Counted from the first letter of the stretch, positions 15,739 through 25,426 are shown. The stretch: 64,000 bases of DNA from a bacterium (GCA_016124235.1 WGOC01000002.1:1-64000); one strand, 5' to 3'. The notes: a model not told the origin generated them from the sequence alone. Numbers and translations are program-made.

Positions 15739-17175
15739 TCAAGGGAAAATTCCGAGAGCGAGGTAAGTGCGGGCGATGCGATCGACCGCGAGGTAAAATG
15801 CCGTCGTTCGCAGATCGGAAATGCCTCGCGATTTCCAGGCGTCGCGAATGCGGTTGTAGGAATAGGACATGGTGTCGGCGAGCGCCGAATAGACGTAGTC
15901 AATTTCCTGCGGCCCTTTGAGGATCAATTGACGCTCGGCGCCGTCGAGGGATTTGCCCGTGAGCTTTTCCACCATGTCCAGCAGGTGCCGGTTGTTAAGT
16001 TCTTCGTGCTTGGAACTCATGCGACCGAAGCTCACGTGGGAGAGATTTTTCAACCATTCAAAATAGGAGACCGAGACGCCACCGGCGTTTAGGTAGATGT
16101 CCGGAATGATCAAGATGCCCCGCTTCCGCAGAATCTCATCAGCGTCGTCCGTAATGGGTCCGTTCGCCGCTTCCGCGACGATCTTCGCGTTGATGCGCGC
16201 GGCATTGTCCGCGGTGATTTGGTTTTCCAACGCGGCCGGCACCAGCACTTCGCACTCGAGTTCCAGCACCTCGCCCGGTGTCGCGATGTTCTGCGCGCCA
16301 GGAAAATTGTGAATCGATTTGGTGTGGTGCAAATGTTGAAAAACCGCGTCCACGTCGAGTCCCTTCGGATTGAAGATCCCACCTTCCTTTTCGGCGATGG
16401 CGACGATCACCGCCCCTCCTTCCGTCTGCAGAAACTTCGCCGCGTGATAACCGACATTGCCGAGGCCCTGCACGATCACCCGCTTGCCGGCCACACCGGT
16501 CGTCAGGCCGATCGCCTTCATGTCATCGGCGTGGGACATGCATTCGCGAATGCCGTAATACACGCCCAGACCGGTGGCTTCGCGTCGACCGGGAATGCCG
16601 TGGAGCGAAAGTGGTTTGCCCGTCACGCACGCGTAGGGGTTAAGCTCGTTGTGCGAGAGCATGACGTAGGTGTCGGCAATCCACGCCATTTCGCGTTCGC
16701 CCGTGCCGTAATCCGGCGCTGGAACATCGATCGCCGGCCCGATGAAATTCTTTTTGTACAGTTCGGTCGTGTAACGCCGCACCAGGCGCTCGCGGAAACC
16801 GTCGGAGATCGCGTGACTGTCCACCCGCACGCCGCCCTTCGCCCCGCCAAACGGCACACCGACGATCGAACATTTGTAGGTCATCAAACCGGCGAGCGCG
16901 ATCACTTCATCTTGCGTGACGCCGAGGCTGAAACGAATGCCGCCCTTGGTCGGGGTGCGATGATGACTGTGTTCGGCGCGGTAGGCTTCGACGACCTCGA
17001 TCGTGCCGTCGTCGCGTTTCACGGGAAAGCGCATCCGATAGACCGCGTTGCAACATTTCACCTGGTCCAGCAAGCCTTGCGGATGTTCGGTGAGTTTGGC
17101 GGCGCGATCGAAGTAACGTCCGACGGACGTGAGAAAAGGGCTCCGCGGCAACAGCCGGGTATCCATTAAATCCAT
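15739..17175 (-). CDS. Glutamate dehydrogenase (Glu/Leu/Phe/Val family)
   Basis: About 478 residues. It interconverts glutamate with 2-oxoglutarate and ammonia. Conserved substrate-binding lysines sit in PTKGGIRFS and TYKCSIVGVPFGGAKGG, the catalytic Asp in VPAPDYGTGEREM, and the nucleotide-binding fold starts VIVQGLGNVGYHAAKFL, followed by DIYLNAGGVSVSYFEW. Sequence length is somewhat over that of small NAD-type enzymes. I use the ATG at 17175; the frame also has a TTG two codons upstream and an ATG at 17166. Transcribed alone; the palindrome just beyond its stop may mark the end of the transcript. Coenzyme preference cannot be read reliably. Confidence 0.93.
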   Translation of the reverse strand: MDLMDTRLLPRSPFLTSVGRYFDRAAKLTEHPQGLLDQVKCCNAVYRMRFPVKRDDGTIEVVEAYRAEHSHHRTPTKGGIRFSLGVTQDEVIALAGLMTYKCSIVGVPFGGAKGGVRVDSHAISDGFRERLVRRYTTELYKKNFIGPAIDVPAPDYGTGEREMAWIADTYVMLSHNELNPYACVTGKPLSLHGIPGRREATGLGVYYGIRECMSHADDMKAIGLTTGVAGKRVIVQGLGNVGYHAAKFLQTEGGAVIVAIAEKEGGIFNPKGLDVDAVFQHLHHTKSIHNFPGAQNIATPGEVLELECEVLVPAALENQITADNAARINAKIVAEAANGPITDDADEILRKRGILIIPDIYLNAGGVSVSYFEWLKNLSHVSFGRMSSKHEELNNRHLLDMVEKLTGKSLDGAERQLILKGPQEIDYVYSALADTMSYSYNRIRDAWKSRGISDLRTTAFYLAVDRIARTYLALGIFP

Positions 17176-17441
17176 GCGCAAAGGCTAGGGGCCGCCGCGC
17201 AAAAAATCCAGTGAGTTGAATCGGTGTTCGGACATTCCCGGTTCATCCGTGAACGAGGCGAGACATCCAAAGCTGACGATGCGGGATGCGCTGAATGGGA
17301 TCCTCTGCACACCTGCCGCCCGGACACGGGTTTGGGCGGAAGGTATGCAGCCCTTCCATTCGCTGGTCCCTCCTGCAATTGTCTTTCCGGAGGAATATCT
17401 CGGAGAAAAAGTTATAAACTTTCCTACACCATTTCTCGCGG

Positions 17442-18377
17442 CTACACCGTCGCCCTGGTCGCGGTCAGCCATTGATCGAGCTGCTGGCGATCGCGTTTCA
17501 TTTTATCGATCATTTCGTCGCCGCGCCCGACCGGATACTCGTGGTGCTGGATCAGCGGACCGGTGAATGACGATTTCGCCAGCATGCTGAAAAATTTGGG
17601 GTTGATCATCCCTTCACCGAGCGGCACCCAGTTTTCCTTCCATTGGTCGCCGAACTTTTTCCACACAAAATCCTTCACGTAAACCGCGCTGAGAAAGGGC
17701 TCGATCAGGCGGAACTGAATTTCCCAGTCCAGCCCACCTTCGATGGTGGCATGGCCGATGTCGAAGCAAACTCCGAAATACTGCGGATCGAATTCCTTGA
17801 TCAATTCGTGAACGTCCCACACGGGCGCACCAATGGCGTTGCGACCCGAATGGTTTTCGATCGCACCGCAGATTCCGAGCTGGCGGTTCAGCTGGTAAAG
17901 ATCGTTCAACGCAGGTCGGAGTTTTTCCAATTGTTCAGGAATCGGCTTCGCGAGGTCGTAATGGAGAAAGCCCAACCGATAAATCCCGACTCCCACCTTT
18001 GCCGCCGTGCGCAGCACGCGTTCCGTCAGTGGATTCGCAACATCCACGATATCCGTCGCAATGCTGAACACTGTCAGGTTCCGTTTCTTCAAGGCATCAA
18101 CTAGGCGCGGCAAATCGTCTTCCACCTTCTCCGGGAGGATTTGACCACCTTTGCGGACCGGGCACTCGATGCCGTCCCAGCCGATTTTCGCGACGACGTC
18201 GGCGGTTTGATCAAAGTCCAGATCCTGAAACGGTTTGGTGAAGCCGCCGACTTTGAAACGTGGGGCCACATTGACGCGGGCAAAAGGATTTTCCACCGGC
18301 AACGCTGCCAGCCCGGTAGTGGCGAGCGCCATTTTTCGCAGGAAATCGCGGCGGTCAGAGTGGAATTGGGTGTTCAT
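17442..18377 (-). CDS. Tat-exported sugar-phosphate isomerase/epimerase-like protein
   Basis: About 311 residues. The N-terminus carries a twin-arginine signal (SDRRDFLRKMALATTGLAAL), so the protein is predicted to cross the membrane folded. The remainder is an AP endonuclease family 2 / xylose isomerase-like TIM barrel: IGWDGIECPV, GICGAIENHSG, FGVCFDIGHATIEGG (metal ligands) and VYVKDFVW. The Verrucomicrobiota and Planctomycetes encode many such exported barrels of unknown substrate, often linked to sugar or sugar-acid catabolism. I use the ATG at 18377 because it sits just ahead of the twin arginines. The neighbours give no clear clue. Confidence 0.88.
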   Translation of the reverse strand: MNTQFHSDRRDFLRKMALATTGLAALPVENPFARVNVAPRFKVGGFTKPFQDLDFDQTADVVAKIGWDGIECPVRKGGQILPEKVEDDLPRLVDALKKRNLTVFSIATDIVDVANPLTERVLRTAAKVGVGIYRLGFLHYDLAKPIPEQLEKLRPALNDLYQLNRQLGICGAIENHSGRNAIGAPVWDVHELIKEFDPQYFGVCFDIGHATIEGGLDWEIQFRLIEPFLSAVYVKDFVWKKFGDQWKENWVPLGEGMINPKFFSMLAKSSFTGPLIQHHEYPVGRGDEMIDKMKRDRQQLDQWLTATRATV

Positions 18378-18491
18378 GAAGGGCTCGTGGTTCAGTTTCA
18401 ATCCGGCGTTCTTGAATTCGGAAAACTTTGCCCGCGACCGATTCCAACTGCACTAATCCCGCCGCATTTAAACCACGCCGACGAAGCGAAA

Positions 18492-19130
18492 TCAGAAATT
18501 GGAATTCGCCATGACCTGACGTCGAACGCCTTGGTTATGGCTCCGTGCCGGTCGGCCTTGTCCGGCCGCCGAATACAAGTCCACCCGAGCTGGAGGAAAA
18601 TTCAACCAAATGACCGACGAGTGGACGTGCCCCAATCGCTCGTACCAACTCGTGCTGCCATTGCGCAGGTCGTACGTGTATTGAACCAGGCGGGCGCCGT
18701 GGCAAAGAAAGTCCTGGATCCCGGCGGCGATTTTCTCCGCAACCGGACGCGGAATGGACTTGAGCGGCAGGCTGGAAACAACGTGCGAGAAATCCGACGT
18801 GCTTAACTTCAGTTGATCCTGAACAATGTTGTGAATGTCCGCCGCATCGCCCTCGATCACGATGGCTCCCGGAAAACGCCGACGCAGCAAACGCACCAAA
18901 CTCGCCGAACGCTCGAGAATGATCAGCCGATCCATGGGCACACCACGACGCAGCAACCCAGCCGTGATCGATCCCGTACCCGCCCCCAATTCCAGCACGT
19001 AGGATTGCTGCGGCCGTCCCACCAACGACGCGATGCGCCGCGCCAGCAGTGGCGAACTCGGACAGGCCGCGCCTATCGCTCGGGGATTTGCCAGAAGTTC
19101 GGCACCAAACTGCGTAAAATGTTTGAGCAT
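18492..19130 (-). CDS. Phospholipid N-methyltransferase-like SAM methyltransferase
   Basis: 212 residues. Residues 1-180 match the PmtA/COG3963 group: FGAELLANPRAIGAACPSS at the start, SAM-binding VLELGAGTGSITAGLL, IILERSASLVRLLRRRFPGAIVIEGDA, FSHVVSSLPLKSIP and a final VIWLNFPPARV. Relatives methylate phosphatidylethanolamine towards phosphatidylcholine, but many are uncharacterised. After NFPPARV, where relatives normally stop or nearly so, the frame runs into a palindromic repeat (18548-18570) that encodes GQGRPARS, giving an extra ~25-residue tail. The tail is likely an accretion rather than a functional domain. Confidence 0.8.
   Translation of the reverse strand: MLKHFTQFGAELLANPRAIGAACPSSPLLARRIASLVGRPQQSYVLELGAGTGSITAGLLRRGVPMDRLIILERSASLVRLLRRRFPGAIVIEGDAADIHNIVQDQLKLSTSDFSHVVSSLPLKSIPRPVAEKIAAGIQDFLCHGARLVQYTYDLRNGSTSWYERLGHVHSSVIWLNFPPARVDLYSAAGQGRPARSHNQGVRRQVMANSNF
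18548..18570. repeat. Imperfect palindromic repeat at the 3' end of a coding region
   Basis: CGGTCGGCC and GGCCGCCG flank a TTGTCC loop; the core CGGCC / GGCCG pairs perfectly. It lies inside the final codons of the methyltransferase gene and resembles the REP-like elements elsewhere in the window. Confidence 0.45.
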
Positions 19131-19379
19131 GTGTGTCGGCCTCTAAAAAATCTTCAACTTTTCACAAGGGCCCTCATCAGGCCCGATCGCGTCAGCAATA
19201 ACTATAGGCAACCGCATGACATCAGCCGGTCTCGATTTAATGGACGCGTTCATTAGCAGAGGATCTGCAGAACGCCAATGCTTCTTTTGTCACCTTCTTA
19301 CGACCCCGGAAGTGATGGGCAGGTTTCAACTTGTTGAGTCATCCACACGCCCGCTGTGATTTCGCCACCCGAAGAATGC

Positions 19380-20945
19380 CTATTGGGCACGACGAACCAC
19401 CGCACCCGGGCGAGATCCCGTATACTGATCATTCTCAACAACTTTCTGGCCGTTTACGAGAACCAGACGGAAACCGGTGCCGTATTGATGCGGTCGTTCA
19501 AAGGTCGCGTTGTCTTGAACCGTCCCCGGATCAAAAACCACGACATCCGCCCAGGCGCCTGGGCGAATGACTCCCCGATCACGCAGCTTGAACGTGGTCG
19601 CCGGCAGGCCCGTCATGCGGCGAATCGCGTCTTCTAACGTCAGCAAATGTTCGTCGCGCACATAGTGGCCCAGCACCCGGGCGTTGTTTCCGTAACCGCG
19701 CGGATGCGGAACGCCGTAATGCCACTGTCGAACGGAACTGTCGGCGGCAAACATCGTGTTCGGCTGGCACATAAAAGCGCGCAGGTCATTTTCGTTCATC
19801 GCGTGAAATACGCCGGATGCACCGCCGTGGAGTTGGATGTCGAGGATGGTTTCGATCTGCGCTTCGATTGAATTTTCATGCAGGGTGCGATTCGCGGCTT
19901 CGGCGATGCTGAGGCCATTCAATTTCGGATCGTGTTCGTACGACGCGATGACGGCATAACTGAAATCCGTTCCCCTTTCCGCCGCCCGCGTCTTCATTCG
20001 TTCAATCACGTCCGTACGGAATTTCGGATCAGCCATTCGCTCCTTGAACTTGCCGCCTTCGCGCGCGTCTTCCGGAATCAAGCTGCCGATGCCGGTGCTC
20101 GACGCAATGTACGCATAGACATCCTGGGTGATGTCCAGACCTTCGGCCCGCGCTTGGGCAATGGCTTGCAGCACCTCGTTCGTGCGACCCCAGTTTTTGT
20201 GGCCGCCCAATTTGAGATGCGAAATGTGCGCCGGCAAATGGGCTTCCCGCGCGATCGTGAAAACTTCCTGCATCGCGCCCAGAATCTCATCGCCTTCGTC
20301 GCGCATGTGACTCGTATAGACGCCGCCGAAATCACCAACCACCCGAGCCAGTTCGACGATCTCGTCGGTTTTGGTGAACGTACCTGGCAAATAGATCAGA
20401 CCGGTCGAAAGCCCGAGCGCACCATCTTCCATCGCCTGCCGAACGAGTGCTTTCATCTGGCGCAGTTCAACATCGGTGGGCGGACGGTCAAACGACCCGC
20501 CCATCACCTGATCGCGAAGGGAACCTTGCCCCAAAAGCGTGGCGACGTTTACCGCGACATTGGTCATTGCCACCTCGTCGAAGAACCTGCCGACGTTGAC
20601 TTCAGACGAACCGCAATTCCCCAGCACCAGCGTCGTAACGCCCATGCGGAGGAAGTTTTCTGCAGACGGAATCTCAAGAATGTTTTCCGCGTGCGTGTGG
20701 ACGTCGATGAATCCGGGCGCGACGACCAAACCGCTCGCATCGAAGACTTCATCCGCGTTGGTTCCAAGGCTTCCAACTGCAACGATTCGTCCATCGCGAA
20801 CACCCACGTCCGCGTGCCGGGCGGGATTTCCCATGCCGTCGATAACGCGTCCATTCTGGAGGATCAAATCATAGTCTGACGCCGATACAAATGGGGAAAC
20901 CAGCAAAGTGCAGAGGCAGACGGCAGACAGTTTTCGACCGGACAT
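19380..20945 (-). CDS. N-acyl-D-amino-acid deacylase (D-aminoacylase), amidohydrolase family
   Basis: 521 residues with a signal peptide (LSAVCLCTLLVSPFVSA), so it is exported. It hydrolyses N-acyl-D-amino acids to D-amino acid and acid. Metal-binding HxH is in GFIDVHTHAE, with GLSTGLIYLPGTF, YTSHMRDEG, PAHISHLKLGG and the distal APGAWADVVVFDP-type ending (RPGAWADVVVFDPGTV) in the order seen in D-aminoacylases and dihydroorotase-like relatives. DSSVRQWHYGVPHPRGYG is the typical C-terminal catalytic segment. It could recycle peptidoglycan D-amino acids. Transcribed alone, divergent from the DHDPS-family gene (131 bp between the chosen starts). Confidence 0.9.
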   Translation of the reverse strand: MSGRKLSAVCLCTLLVSPFVSASDYDLILQNGRVIDGMGNPARHADVGVRDGRIVAVGSLGTNADEVFDASGLVVAPGFIDVHTHAENILEIPSAENFLRMGVTTLVLGNCGSSEVNVGRFFDEVAMTNVAVNVATLLGQGSLRDQVMGGSFDRPPTDVELRQMKALVRQAMEDGALGLSTGLIYLPGTFTKTDEIVELARVVGDFGGVYTSHMRDEGDEILGAMQEVFTIAREAHLPAHISHLKLGGHKNWGRTNEVLQAIAQARAEGLDITQDVYAYIASSTGIGSLIPEDAREGGKFKERMADPKFRTDVIERMKTRAAERGTDFSYAVIASYEHDPKLNGLSIAEAANRTLHENSIEAQIETILDIQLHGGASGVFHAMNENDLRAFMCQPNTMFAADSSVRQWHYGVPHPRGYGNNARVLGHYVRDEHLLTLEDAIRRMTGLPATTFKLRDRGVIRPGAWADVVVFDPGTVQDNATFERPHQYGTGFRLVLVNGQKVVENDQYTGSRPGAVVRRAQ

Positions 20946-21076
20946 GGCGCCAGATTAATTGGGAGGAAACGGATTGGCGAGGACCATACGTGGAACCGGC
21001 ATTTCACAGAATTCACATTAATCTTTGATTGCGAGCGATTTGGGCAGGCGCTAAAGAAATGACGGCATTTCTTTCG

Positions 21077-21985
21077 ATGAAACCTTCTTCCCCTATTCAC
21101 GGGATCGTTTGTGCTTTGTGGACTCCGCTTACCGCCGAGGGCCGCATTGATCAATCCGCTCTCGACACGCATCTTGATTGGCTGAACACGACCGGCCTCG
21201 ATGGCTACCTCGTTTTGGGAAGCACCGGACGTTTCGTCGGATTACCGGTCAGCGAACGGGAAAACCTCACCGAGCGTGTACTCCGTCGTGTAGAGCAACT
21301 GCCTGTGCTGGTGAACGTCAGCCATCTCGATCAACAACGTGTCGCCCGCCTCGGTGTTCATGCGCGCGAAAACGGCGCCGCCGGTGTAACGGTATTGCCG
21401 CCCTGGTATTACGAGCAGGCGCAGGCCGATCTTGTGGAATGGTTCGCGGCTGCCGGTGAGGCCGCGGGGCTGCCGCTCTGGCTTTACAATTTTCCCGAAC
21501 GGACCGGAAACCGGATTGATCTGGCGACGGTCAAGGAATTGCTCGAGCGCATGCCGCTCGCCGGATTCAAGAACAGCGGAGCCAACCACGAATTGATCCG
21601 GGATCTTGCCCAGCTGGCCAAAGCGCATCCCTTCGCGGTGTTCGCGGGAGCGGACGCGCGCATCCCCGAGTCCCTGGAACTCGGCGCGGTGGGCTGCATC
21701 GGCGGGCTGGCCAATGCCCTCCCGGAACCGATGGTCGCGTTGTACCAGGCGTGCAAGGCCGGCGAAGCGGGAGAAACGAATCGGAATTTGCGACTTTTGC
21801 GCGACGTGTCGAGCCGCATGCATTTGGTCCCGTTCCCCCTGAACGTGGCCGCCGTCATGGAGGCTCGCGGGCTCAATCCCGGCGTTCTGCCGGTAAACCT
21901 TTCACGCGTGACGCAGGCACATTATCAGCAACTCAAGAGCGAGGTGGACGGTTTGATGCGCGACCACGAATTGCCAATTTTCTGA
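21077..21985 (+). CDS. Dihydrodipicolinate synthase/N-acetylneuraminate lyase family protein
   Basis: 302 residues. Class I aldolases of this family form a Schiff base with pyruvate. The lysine is Lys165 in LAGFKNSGA and the tyrosine Tyr137 in WLYNFPERTG; VLGSTGRFVGL replaces the usual GTTGE motif, so substrate use may differ from DapA. Lysine synthesis may be served elsewhere; the presence of dapL in this window fits an independent DapA. In-frame ATGs also exist at 21029 and 21059; I prefer 21077, where homology to the family begins (SPIHGIVCALWTPLT). A sugar-acid lyase role is equally possible. Confidence 0.85.
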   Translation: MKPSSPIHGIVCALWTPLTAEGRIDQSALDTHLDWLNTTGLDGYLVLGSTGRFVGLPVSERENLTERVLRRVEQLPVLVNVSHLDQQRVARLGVHARENGAAGVTVLPPWYYEQAQADLVEWFAAAGEAAGLPLWLYNFPERTGNRIDLATVKELLERMPLAGFKNSGANHELIRDLAQLAKAHPFAVFAGADARIPESLELGAVGCIGGLANALPEPMVALYQACKAGEAGETNRNLRLLRDVSSRMHLVPFPLNVAAVMEARGLNPGVLPVNLSRVTQAHYQQLKSEVDGLMRDHELPIF

Positions 21986-22050
21986 TCGTCGGGCGTGCTC
22001 CGTTTAGCAATCACGCGGATCGATCACTGTTTGGTAAAAGATTGCCCTTA

Positions 22051-22070
22051 CCGCTCAAAGCGGCGCTTTT
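22051..22070 (+). terminator. Weak terminator-like hairpin after the DHDPS-family gene
   Basis: CCGCT, loop CAA, AGCGG, followed by CGCTTTT. The stem is only 5 bp and the T-run is short, 66 bp beyond the stop codon, so it is a tentative intrinsic terminator. Confidence 0.3.
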
Positions 22071-22114
22071 CTGGAGCCATTAATTTCATTTCCTGCGGTC
22101 AAAACTATAAACCG

Positions 22115-22144
22115 TTGACGCTGCGGAGCGGCTAATCCTAGTCT
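22115..22144 (+). promoter_or_regulatory. Candidate promoter of the citrate synthase gene
   Basis: TTGACG (22115-22120), an 18-bp spacer and TAGTCT (22139-22144) resemble -35 and -10 boxes, about 70 bp before the ATG. The -10 box is poor (fits only TAnnnT), so confidence is low. Confidence 0.3.
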
Positions 22145-22216
22145 CCGCCGGTCGAATTCCGGCCTTCACCGGCGAACCACTCGGTCTTTACTGAATCCTG
22201 GAACACGAATCGTTTG

Positions 22217-23353
22217 ATGAGCGACAACGGAAAAACAATGGCCCCCAAAGGTCTCGAGGGAATCGTGGCGGCCAAAACACGTCTGAGCGACGTACGGGGT
22301 GATATCGGGCAGCTGATTTACTGCGGCTACGACATCAATGAACTGGCCGGCAACGCCACCTACGAAGAGGTGGTCTTTTTGCTTTATTACAACCACCTGC
22401 CCAACCAGCGGGAATTGGCTGAATTCAAGGAAACCCTGGTTGGATTTCGCGACTTGCCGAAGGGTGTCATTGAAGCGATCACACGCCTGCCGAAGGACGC
22501 GCCGCCGATGCACGTGCTGCGGACGATCGTGTCATTGCTCGGTTGCTACGACACGACTGCGGAGGATGTTTCGATGGATTACCAACGTCGCAAAGCTTTG
22601 CGGCTGGTGGCTCAGATCGGCGTGATTACCGCTTACTTTCACCGTTATCGGCAAGGCAAGGAACTGGTTCATCCCGATCCGGCACTCGGTGAAGCCGCCA
22701 ATTTTCTCTGGATGATCAATGGGGAAAAACCAACGGTCGACATGGAGAAGACGCTCGACGTCTGCTACGTGCTTCACGCGGACCACGGGATGAACGCCTC
22801 AACCTTCAGCGCCCGTGTCACGATCGCCACTCTGAGCGATATGTACTCCGCGATCACGACGGCGATCGGCACGTTGAAGGGCCCGCTTCACGGTGGCGCC
22901 AACGAAGGCGTCATCAAGATGCTTCAGGAGATTGGTTCGCTCGACAAGGTGGACGCTTTCATCGACGACGCTCTGGCCCAAAAGAAGAAAATCATGGGCA
23001 TCGGCCATCGTGTTTACAAAGTGCTCGATCCCCGCGCGCCGCACCTCAAGAAGATGGCCCAAAAGCTTTGCGGCCAGCTCGGCGAGAAGAAGTGGATTCA
23101 GATGAGCGAACGCATAGCGTCCTTGATGAAGGAGAAGAAGGGGCTCGAGGCCAACGTCGATTTCTACAGCGCGACGGTTTATTACTCGCTCGGCATCCCG
23201 ACCGATTTGTTTACGCCGATTTTTGCCATCGCCCGCACCAGCGGCTGGACGGCGCAAGTGCTTGAACAGCTTGCCGACAATCGGCTTATTCGCCCGCAGA
23301 GTGAATATACCGGGCCGGTAGGCTTAAAGTTCGAAGCGTTGGAAAAAAGGTAG
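22217..23353 (+). CDS. gltA: Citrate synthase
   Basis: 378 residues. It condenses acetyl-CoA with oxaloacetate at the entry of the TCA cycle. The three catalytic elements are present: HADHGMNAST, GPLHGGANEGV and the Asp in VDFYSATVYYSLGIP, with GIGHRVYKVLDPRA between them. The short N-terminus and size put it in the type II small-subunit citrate/2-methylcitrate synthase group seen in many non-enteric bacteria; a 2-methylcitrate role is less likely without prp genes. The ATG at 22217 follows a TTG. The genes for succinyl-CoA synthetase lie 430 bp downstream on the same strand, giving a small TCA cluster. Confidence 0.94.
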   Translation: MSDNGKTMAPKGLEGIVAAKTRLSDVRGDIGQLIYCGYDINELAGNATYEEVVFLLYYNHLPNQRELAEFKETLVGFRDLPKGVIEAITRLPKDAPPMHVLRTIVSLLGCYDTTAEDVSMDYQRRKALRLVAQIGVITAYFHRYRQGKELVHPDPALGEAANFLWMINGEKPTVDMEKTLDVCYVLHADHGMNASTFSARVTIATLSDMYSAITTAIGTLKGPLHGGANEGVIKMLQEIGSLDKVDAFIDDALAQKKKIMGIGHRVYKVLDPRAPHLKKMAQKLCGQLGEKKWIQMSERIASLMKEKKGLEANVDFYSATVYYSLGIPTDLFTPIFAIARTSGWTAQVLEQLADNRLIRPQSEYTGPVGLKFEALEKR

Positions 23354-23424
23354 TCATGCTTTCTGCCACACCAACAATTTTGATTGAAAGAGGCTCAGAC
23401 CATTTCCGATTCGATAGCCGTAAT

Positions 23425-23724
23425 TCAATTCATCAACGAATCCACGACATTCTTGAATTCAAGATGAGACGGCAGGAGCCCCCAGGCGTCCAACGCACCC
23501 CAAATTAAAACGGTGAACATTCCCAACAAGAACGGCAGCACAGCGACGAAACCACAGAACCGGCCAATTTGCGTAAGCTGTCTTCCAGCTCCGTCCATCA
23601 ATCCGGCGTTCATTTCCTTGATGTCCCGGGAGCCCATCGACCACGCCACGAATCCCAGCGGAAAAAAACCCACCAAACTCAATAGTCCCAGCACGAAAAC
23701 TGGCGTAGCACGATGCGATTTCAT
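23425..23724 (-). CDS. DUF4190-like small membrane protein
   Basis: 99 residues with two clear hydrophobic stretches (VFVLGLLSLVGFFPLGFVAW and FCGFVAVLPFLLGMFTVLIWGA). Between them lies GSRDIKEMNAGLMDGAGRQLTQIG, the pattern of DUF4190 proteins, where a GxxDlxxmxxG loop joins two spans. Members of this family are small inner-membrane proteins without known biochemical function. It sits on the opposite strand between gltA and sucC, breaking the TCA cluster. Confidence 0.7.
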   Translation of the reverse strand: MKSHRATPVFVLGLLSLVGFFPLGFVAWSMGSRDIKEMNAGLMDGAGRQLTQIGRFCGFVAVLPFLLGMFTVLIWGALDAWGLLPSHLEFKNVVDSLMN

Positions 23725-23786
23725 ATCTTTTCCAATTCAAGCGATGTAAGGCAACTTGACGGTATGTCTGCAACTCAATTTTCCCG

Positions 23787-24992
23787 ATGAACATTCACGA
23801 ATACCAAGCCAAACAACTCCTCGCCCAATACGGTGTGGCCGTCCCCGGCGGCGAAGCCGTCAAGACCGCAGACGAAGCCAAAGCGGTCGCCGAAAAGCTT
23901 TTCGCTGCCGGCCAGAAAATGCTGGTGGTGAAATCCCAAATCCACGCGGGAGGCCGCGGAAAGGGCACTTTCAAAAGCGGCTTTCAAGGTGGCGTCAAAC
24001 TCGCCAAGTCCGTCGACGAAGCGCATGAGTTCGCCAAAGCGATGCTTGGCCAGGTACTCGTCACGAAACAAACCGGCGCCGACGGTCGCGAAGTCAAAAC
24101 CCTGCTCATCGCCAGCGCCGAGGAGATCAAGAAGGAGTTCTATTGCGCGTGCCTCCTCGATCGTAACACGTCGCGCCCGATCATGATGGTTTCCACCGAG
24201 GGCGGCGTGGACATCGAGGAAGTCGCGGCCAAAACACCTGAGAAGATCGTCAAGGAAACGATTGATCCCGCGGTCGGCATGATGCCCTTCCAGGCACGCA
24301 AACTTGCATCGGCTTTGGGCTTGAAAGGCGATTTGATCAATCAAGGCGCCAAGCTGTTTCTCGGTCTCTACAAAACCTTTTGGGAATGCGACGCCTCGAT
24401 GGTGGAAATCAATCCGTTGTGCATCGTCGTGACGCCGGAAGGCAAGGAAGCCCTGGTCTGCGTCGACGCGAAGATTGGTCTCGATGACAACGCGCTTTAT
24501 CGCCACAAGAACATCCAGGAAATGCGCGATCTCGGTGAAGAGGCGCCGCTGGAAATCGAAGCGAGCAAGTTCAATCTCAATTACATCAAACTGGATGGAA
24601 GCATTGCCTGTCTGGTGAACGGCGCCGGTCTGGCCATGGCCACGATGGATATCATCCAGCATTTCGGCGGCAGCCCGGCGAACTTCCTCGACGTCGGCGG
24701 CGGTGCGAGCAAGGAACAGGTTTCGGCCGCTTTCAAAATCATCCTGAGCGATCCCAATGTGAAAGGCATTTTGGTGAACATCTTTGGCGGCATCATGGAT
24801 TGCAACGTCATCGCAACGGGCATCGTGGCCGCCGTCAAGGAAACCGGCTTGAAGCTGCCATTGGTTGTGCGCCTGGAAGGCAACAATGTCGTCGCCGGCA
24901 AGAAGACACTCGACGAAAGCGGTCTGACGTTGATCACCGGCGATTCGATGTCCGACGCCGCAAAGAAAGTTGTTCACGCTGTCACTGCCTAA
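23787..24992 (+). CDS. sucC: Succinyl-CoA synthetase, beta subunit
   Basis: 401 residues with the ATP-grasp domain. With SucD it converts succinyl-CoA to succinate and makes ATP or [23 protein letters not shown] is the standard start, [16 protein letters not shown] carries the grasp lysines, VEINPLCIV the metal ligands, and [24 protein letters not shown] ([16 protein letters not shown]) and VRLEGNNV complete the family. The start is unambiguous by homology although the upstream AT-rich stretch holds no good ribosome site. It is followed after 12 bp by a VOC protein and then sucD. Confidence 0.97.
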   Translation: MNIHEYQAKQLLAQYGVAVPGGEAVKTADEAKAVAEKLFAAGQKMLVVKSQIHAGGRGKGTFKSGFQGGVKLAKSVDEAHEFAKAMLGQVLVTKQTGADGREVKTLLIASAEEIKKEFYCACLLDRNTSRPIMMVSTEGGVDIEEVAAKTPEKIVKETIDPAVGMMPFQARKLASALGLKGDLINQGAKLFLGLYKTFWECDASMVEINPLCIVVTPEGKEALVCVDAKIGLDDNALYRHKNIQEMRDLGEEAPLEIEASKFNLNYIKLDGSIACLVNGAGLAMATMDIIQHFGGSPANFLDVGGGASKEQVSAAFKIILSDPNVKGILVNIFGGIMDCNVIATGIVAAVKETGLKLPLVVRLEGNNVVAGKKTLDESGLTLITGDSMSDAAKKVVHAVTA

Positions 24993-25004
24993 GATCGAAT
25001 CGCC

Positions 25005-25379
25005 ATGATCAAAGTCCAGGAAATCGCCTTCAGTTGTTACCCCGTCTCCGACATGGCGCGGGCACGCAAATTCTACGAAGAAGTGCTGGGCCTGAAACCG
25101 ACGATGGTCGTCGGTGAACCTGGCGGCATGCAGTGGACCGAGTACGACATCGCGAACGGCACATTGTCGATCGGAGCGGGAGCGCCTGATTGGACGCCCG
25201 GCGTCAATGGCTGTTCCGTCGGCCTTGAGGTCGAGGACTTTGATGCGGCGATCGCCGACTTGCGATCGAAAGGCGTGACGTTCCGCATGGAGCCGTTTCC
25301 CACTCCGGTTTGCCGCATGGCGTTCATTCTGGACCCCGACGGCAACACGCTGTGCATTCACAAGCGCAAAGCGGGTTGA
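25005..25379 (+). CDS. VOC-family (glyoxalase/bleomycin-resistance fold) protein
   Basis: 124 residues, one VOC domain built from two betaalphabetabetabeta modules: IAFSCYPVSDMARARKFYEEVLGLKP, then GCSVGLEVEDFDAAIADLRSKGV and MAFILDPDGNTLCIHKRKAG. The first-strand metal-ligand His of glyoxalase I is replaced by Ser/Cys, and the last strand ends CIHKRK rather than with Glu, so a metal-dependent glyoxalase or epimerase reaction is doubtful. It lies between sucC and sucD with short gaps (12 and 47 bp), so it is almost certainly co-transcribed with the succinyl-CoA synthetase genes; its function there is unknown. Confidence 0.85.
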   Translation: MIKVQEIAFSCYPVSDMARARKFYEEVLGLKPTMVVGEPGGMQWTEYDIANGTLSIGAGAPDWTPGVNGCSVGLEVEDFDAAIADLRSKGVTFRMEPFPTPVCRMAFILDPDGNTLCIHKRKAG

Positions 25380-25426
25380 CCAAACATGACTGACTGATTT
25401 TACCGAATACTGATTACAGATTTCCC

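Noticed and set aside
15406..16092. 228-codon plus-strand frame across the palindrome cluster
   Set aside because: It spans three repeats and antisense of two genes; the repeats explain its composition.
23775..25361. 528-codon minus-strand frame over sucC and the VOC gene
   Set aside because: Histidine/glutamine-rich antisense translation of well-identified genes.
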